Shown here piece by piece: positions 62,401 to 64,000 of a DNA stretch of 64,000 bases (position 1 is the stretch's first letter; the number at the start of each line of letters is the position of its first letter). The translations under genes and the position numbers were made by a program. The notes beneath the pieces were generated by a model. The model made no database searches, had not been told where the DNA came from, and worked only from the letters and a program-made list of their open reading frames with translations. The stretch covers positions 1 through 64,000 of the forward strand of contig CANJZW010000007.1 of NCBI GenBank assembly GCA_947479475.1. Reading direction: 5' to 3'. The stretch is from Chthoniobacteraceae bacterium (GTDB taxonomy: Bacteria > Verrucomicrobiota > Verrucomicrobiia > Chthoniobacterales > Chthoniobacteraceae).

Positions 62401-64000
62401 TGGTGAATGGGGGCGGAGTCTCCGGCGCCGGAGGCGTGCTGGATCTCAACGGATATGCTCTGACGATCGGATCCCTCGCCAGCCAAGGCGCCGCACCGAA
62501 CGCCGGGGTCGCAGGAGGGCGCATCACCTCTTCTGTTTCCTCTGGAACGTTCGCCAGTCTGGTGTCTAGCAGCGGCATTGGTACGGATAGTGCGTTTGCC
62601 GGCATCATCTCAGGCTCGCAGCTCTCCTTTAGTAAGGTCGGTTTTTCGACGCTAACGTTACTTTCGAAAAACACGTATGGGGGCCCCACACTGATTACCG
62701 GCGGAGGGATTACCCTTAACGACTATGGAGCGCTTTCGGCCACGAGTGCGATCACCCTTAAATTTGGAACTCTGACCTTGGACAACCGGACCGGTCTGAC
62801 GGATTTGGGCAATCGTGTTTCGGACACCGCCCCATTGATGCTCACCGGCGCCGGTCTCAATGTGATTGGGCGGGCGCAGACCCAGACGGCTGAGACATTG
62901 GGTCCATTGGTGCTTGGGGCAGGTTTATCCACGATCACACTCACGCCGGGAAATACAGGGGTGAATTCGGTGGATTTGACTGTGGGAAGCTTCTCTGCAA
63001 ATTCCAGCCAGGCCTTCTTGAACATTGTGGCTGGCAATCTGGGTGTCATGGGGAATTTCTCGCGTTTGCGCGTTTCCGCAGGGGCTGAAGCCGCCGTTGT
63101 TTCTCAACTCAAAAATGGCATCCTGCCGTGGGTGGTGGTGAACGGGGTGGAGTTTGCCAGTTACACGGCTAATTCTGGCAGCCTGACTTACGGGGGCTTC
63201 GGGGCGCTTAACTCGACGGGGTTCATCAGCACGGACCAGGTTGTCGCGGGCACGGCGCAGATCGTCGGCGGGTCTTCCCCTCTAGCGGGCATAGGGTCGT
63301 TTATATTTTCGGGGACCTCGAACACAAAATGGTTTACGCCCGCCACATCCCCAAGTGTCACCATCACTTCGGGTACGGGGGACGCGGGGGTTATGCGCCT
63401 GAATTCTCTCAACATCGTCTCCACGACCACAGCGGATACACAACTGAGTTTTACCGATTCTACAAACACTTTAAATCTGACTTCCGGAGGGCTTATTCAT
63501 TCGGGGAGCCTCAGCAACCTCACTTTGGGAGGGTTTGTGGACAACGGCTCTTTGACGGCGGGGGGCTCACTAGCCTCTCAGCAATTGTTTTGCTGTGATT
63601 TTGTGGCTGCCACTCCGGTGTATATCTTTAACAACAGTTCAACGTTGACGTTGAATTCTCGAATTATTGATAACCCGGCTGGAGGCACTGTCCAGTTGGT
63701 CCTCTCCGGCACAGGAGCCGCCGCTTACGTGCTTGCCAGCGGAAAAAATAGTTATACGGGCGGGACTGTTTTGGACGCCGCCACGCTGACCTTAGCCCAG
63801 GGAGCGAAGCTGCCCGGCGGCGGCCTCACTCTGAATGGAGGTGCCACCTTTAATCAGTTAGATGGAAGTTTCATGGACTCCTCGAACGCGATCACGCTAA
63901 ACGGCTCCACGTTGACGCTTGTAGGAAACAACCGATTTGCGAGCTTGACGCTGAATAATGTGGGGGCCCAGCAGGCCACTCTGGCGTCTGAATCGGGAAC
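59424..64000 (+). CDS. Giant secreted protein with autotransporter-associated beta-strand repeats, cut by the window end
   Basis: I traced the frame codon by codon to base 64000 without a stop (at least 1525 residues). A signal peptide lies at residues 30-48 (STSILMLCVYFCSLGSALGQ-like hydrophobic run) after a hydrophilic lead. The rest is Gly/Ser/Thr/Leu-rich with recurring GGTL-x-LxG and SGKNSYTGGTVLDAATLTLA units, the PATR repeat of passenger domains that fold as a beta-helix; NTYGGPTLITGGGITL and GTNFFGALNVNGGSLIL are others. The C-terminal barrel or sorting signal is outside. ATG 59424 follows AGGGAAAGGG; ATG 59316 is in frame upstream. Function is probably cell-surface adhesion or polymer contact. 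Confidence 0.85.
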   Translation, partial: MELDGTVPELRVSGFGGVKPLWVRCTSILMLCVYFCSLGSALGQGAFPPAVTLQWGLGVDGFHERSVIWETEGAEVFNPKFAAFDPLNPGYLGTQGRLSSDGSSVLGFGALVSARLGDKYEVVLWSGLTGGFIPQVGVLDFGWQNYTLKGSDFLGGTLVLGGVGLVGFSSGINVHDGANSRLGNGSPWLNLILGADNTWRNVSGNVFTVDTPIQTRGYSVTIAGFSPIVLAGTLIGSASGTLHVGSGSNLIIGNRALDTLGEFGGGIFLEGGILGLAADVDRGSTKSVLTLFSNTTIVPQRFSIGGENHKSQVGMVNAGTSNLSVLSLDGSGMVVSGTYNLGTAQFVNVSSPGGSGSNLTPGLTLGGAVTAGTNQFLKTGDGVLLLTGTSGTDIGGSEAGVFMINRGVLAVNSDLALGTPTTIVDQSGSDPTAGFRATGSFSTFRSFRFGSVANNGMGVTGGNTLTLTSPFIFNFGSGASMQKNDAGTLELAVANGTWSGPITVAGGGLLLSAGTAAGTGLITVQTQGAALQLRGVSLTQPLSLNASGINSAGALEAVSGTSTVSGLITLASGVPSFIAADAGATLLMAGTIQVANPLTLAGAGSVILGPKTVLSGSWPGTVNKLGTGTAFLLFAGTNFFGALNVNGGSLILGGSGIIGGAANAVTIQPGATLVVDNLGANVANRLGGSLRPLNLSGGLLFSGTTSSGTLSAENLGALTLASGNSVITLNPGSGGSFTVSLASLTNKTGATLLLRGGSVGSAQGANTGTFTSGTAAVTLFGGTVNDGVFNKGILPYTLIDPSGNGTGTSFATVDRSGTLTVAAGTFRALKGGEYFTIASSTATLTADRNTLLSANLTQPSTVKLTSLTLSDGSVLSVGSSASSVVLTLSSGGLLLSGDGSGVLGGTLNSGASSLWIFAPQAGSTHTISSALRATTGTPNFGLVKAGQGTLLLNGTQVTGVSSNLLIGAVTVNEGTLQLGVRNAFNYRSPQPLVVNGGGVSGAGGVLDLNGYALTIGSLASQGAAPNAGVAGGRITSSVSSGTFASLVSSSGIGTDSAFAGIISGSQLSFSKVGFSTLTLLSKNTYGGPTLITGGGITLNDYGALSATSAITLKFGTLTLDNRTGLTDLGNRVSDTAPLMLTGAGLNVIGRAQTQTAETLGPLVLGAGLSTITLTPGNTGVNSVDLTVGSFSANSSQAFLNIVAGNLGVMGNFSRLRVSAGAEAAVVSQLKNGILPWVVVNGVEFASYTANSGSLTYGGFGALNSTGFISTDQVVAGTAQIVGGSSPLAGIGSFIFSGTSNTKWFTPATSPSVTITSGTGDAGVMRLNSLNIVSTTTADTQLSFTDSTNTLNLTSGGLIHSGSLSNLTLGGFVDNGSLTAGGSLASQQLFCCDFVAATPVYIFNNSSTLTLNSRIIDNPAGGTVQLVLSGTGAAAYVLASGKNSYTGGTVLDAATLTLAQGAKLPGGGLTLNGGATFNQLDGSFMDSSNAITLNGSTLTLVGNNRFASLTLNNVGAQQATLASESG

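Noticed and set aside
1-64000. CRISPR arrays, transposases, prophage genes, rRNA or tRNA genes
   Set aside because: No regular spaced repeats, no transposase or phage protein motifs and no recognisable RNA gene were seen on either strand.

Overview
The window reads as a chromosomal segment of a Verrucomicrobiota bacterium with moderately high GC. I infer this from the gene families rather than from any rRNA: a giant protein with autotransporter-associated beta-strand repeats, a secreted FAD-dependent oxidoreductase of the xanthan-lyase-like type, a ThuA-like protein, an OprB-type porin, several secreted SGNH and alpha/beta hydrolases, and Gram-negative envelope functions such as a family 9 glycosyltransferase. 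No rRNA, tRNA, insertion sequence or CRISPR array was recognised. Both edges cut genes: a sugar-phosphate nucleotidyltransferase on the left and the giant beta-strand repeat protein on the right. || Layout. 1-9.7 kb: housekeeping and small metabolic genes (CYTH protein, dienelactone hydrolase, holA, TPR protein, rnr, rlmH, a secreted hydrolase, a response regulator-phosphatase). 9.8-16.2 kb: a divergent polymer O-acetylation locus (AlgI-like MBOAT, two AlgJ/AlgX-like proteins, two SGNH proteins). 16.2-24.2 kb: GalT-like protein, yjbQ, yebC, mnmG, a NifS-like desulfurase, a CPBP protease and a ThuA protein; this part carries three ParB-type palindromes and a 61-bp inverted repeat flanking mnmG. 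24.3-28.7 kb: ABC exporter genes, TPR protein, phosphoesterase and heptosyltransferase-like genes. 28.7-43.1 kb: a structured leader, porin, recA, recG, alaS, rnc, a DnaA-box cluster, cysteine desulfurase, recJ, lpd and transaldolase, all on the plus strand. 43.2-48.4 kb: an ArsR-methyltransferase regulator divergent from metK-ahcY, then a pseudouridine synthase and trmB. 48.5-59.1 kb: a fused flavinylation/electron-transfer membrane protein, HNH nuclease, a decayed glycolate-oxidase-like pseudogene, polysaccharide deacetylase, trpS, FAD oxidoreductase and a PafA-like phosphatase. 59.4-64 kb: the beta-strand repeat protein. || Main interpretation. The 306-bp gap between rnc and the cysteine desulfurase holds three perfect TTATTCACA boxes around an AT-rich stretch. 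It lies where plus-strand composition turns from C-rich (about 17-36 kb) to G-rich (38 kb onward). With three parS-like palindromes 15-19 kb to the left, this points to the chromosomal replication origin region. Other notable points are the single-polypeptide FMN-bind/NosR-like/ApbE fusion, a C-terminal domain shared by two unlike proteins of the acetylation locus, and a GalT-like protein that has lost its nucleophile and zinc cysteines.
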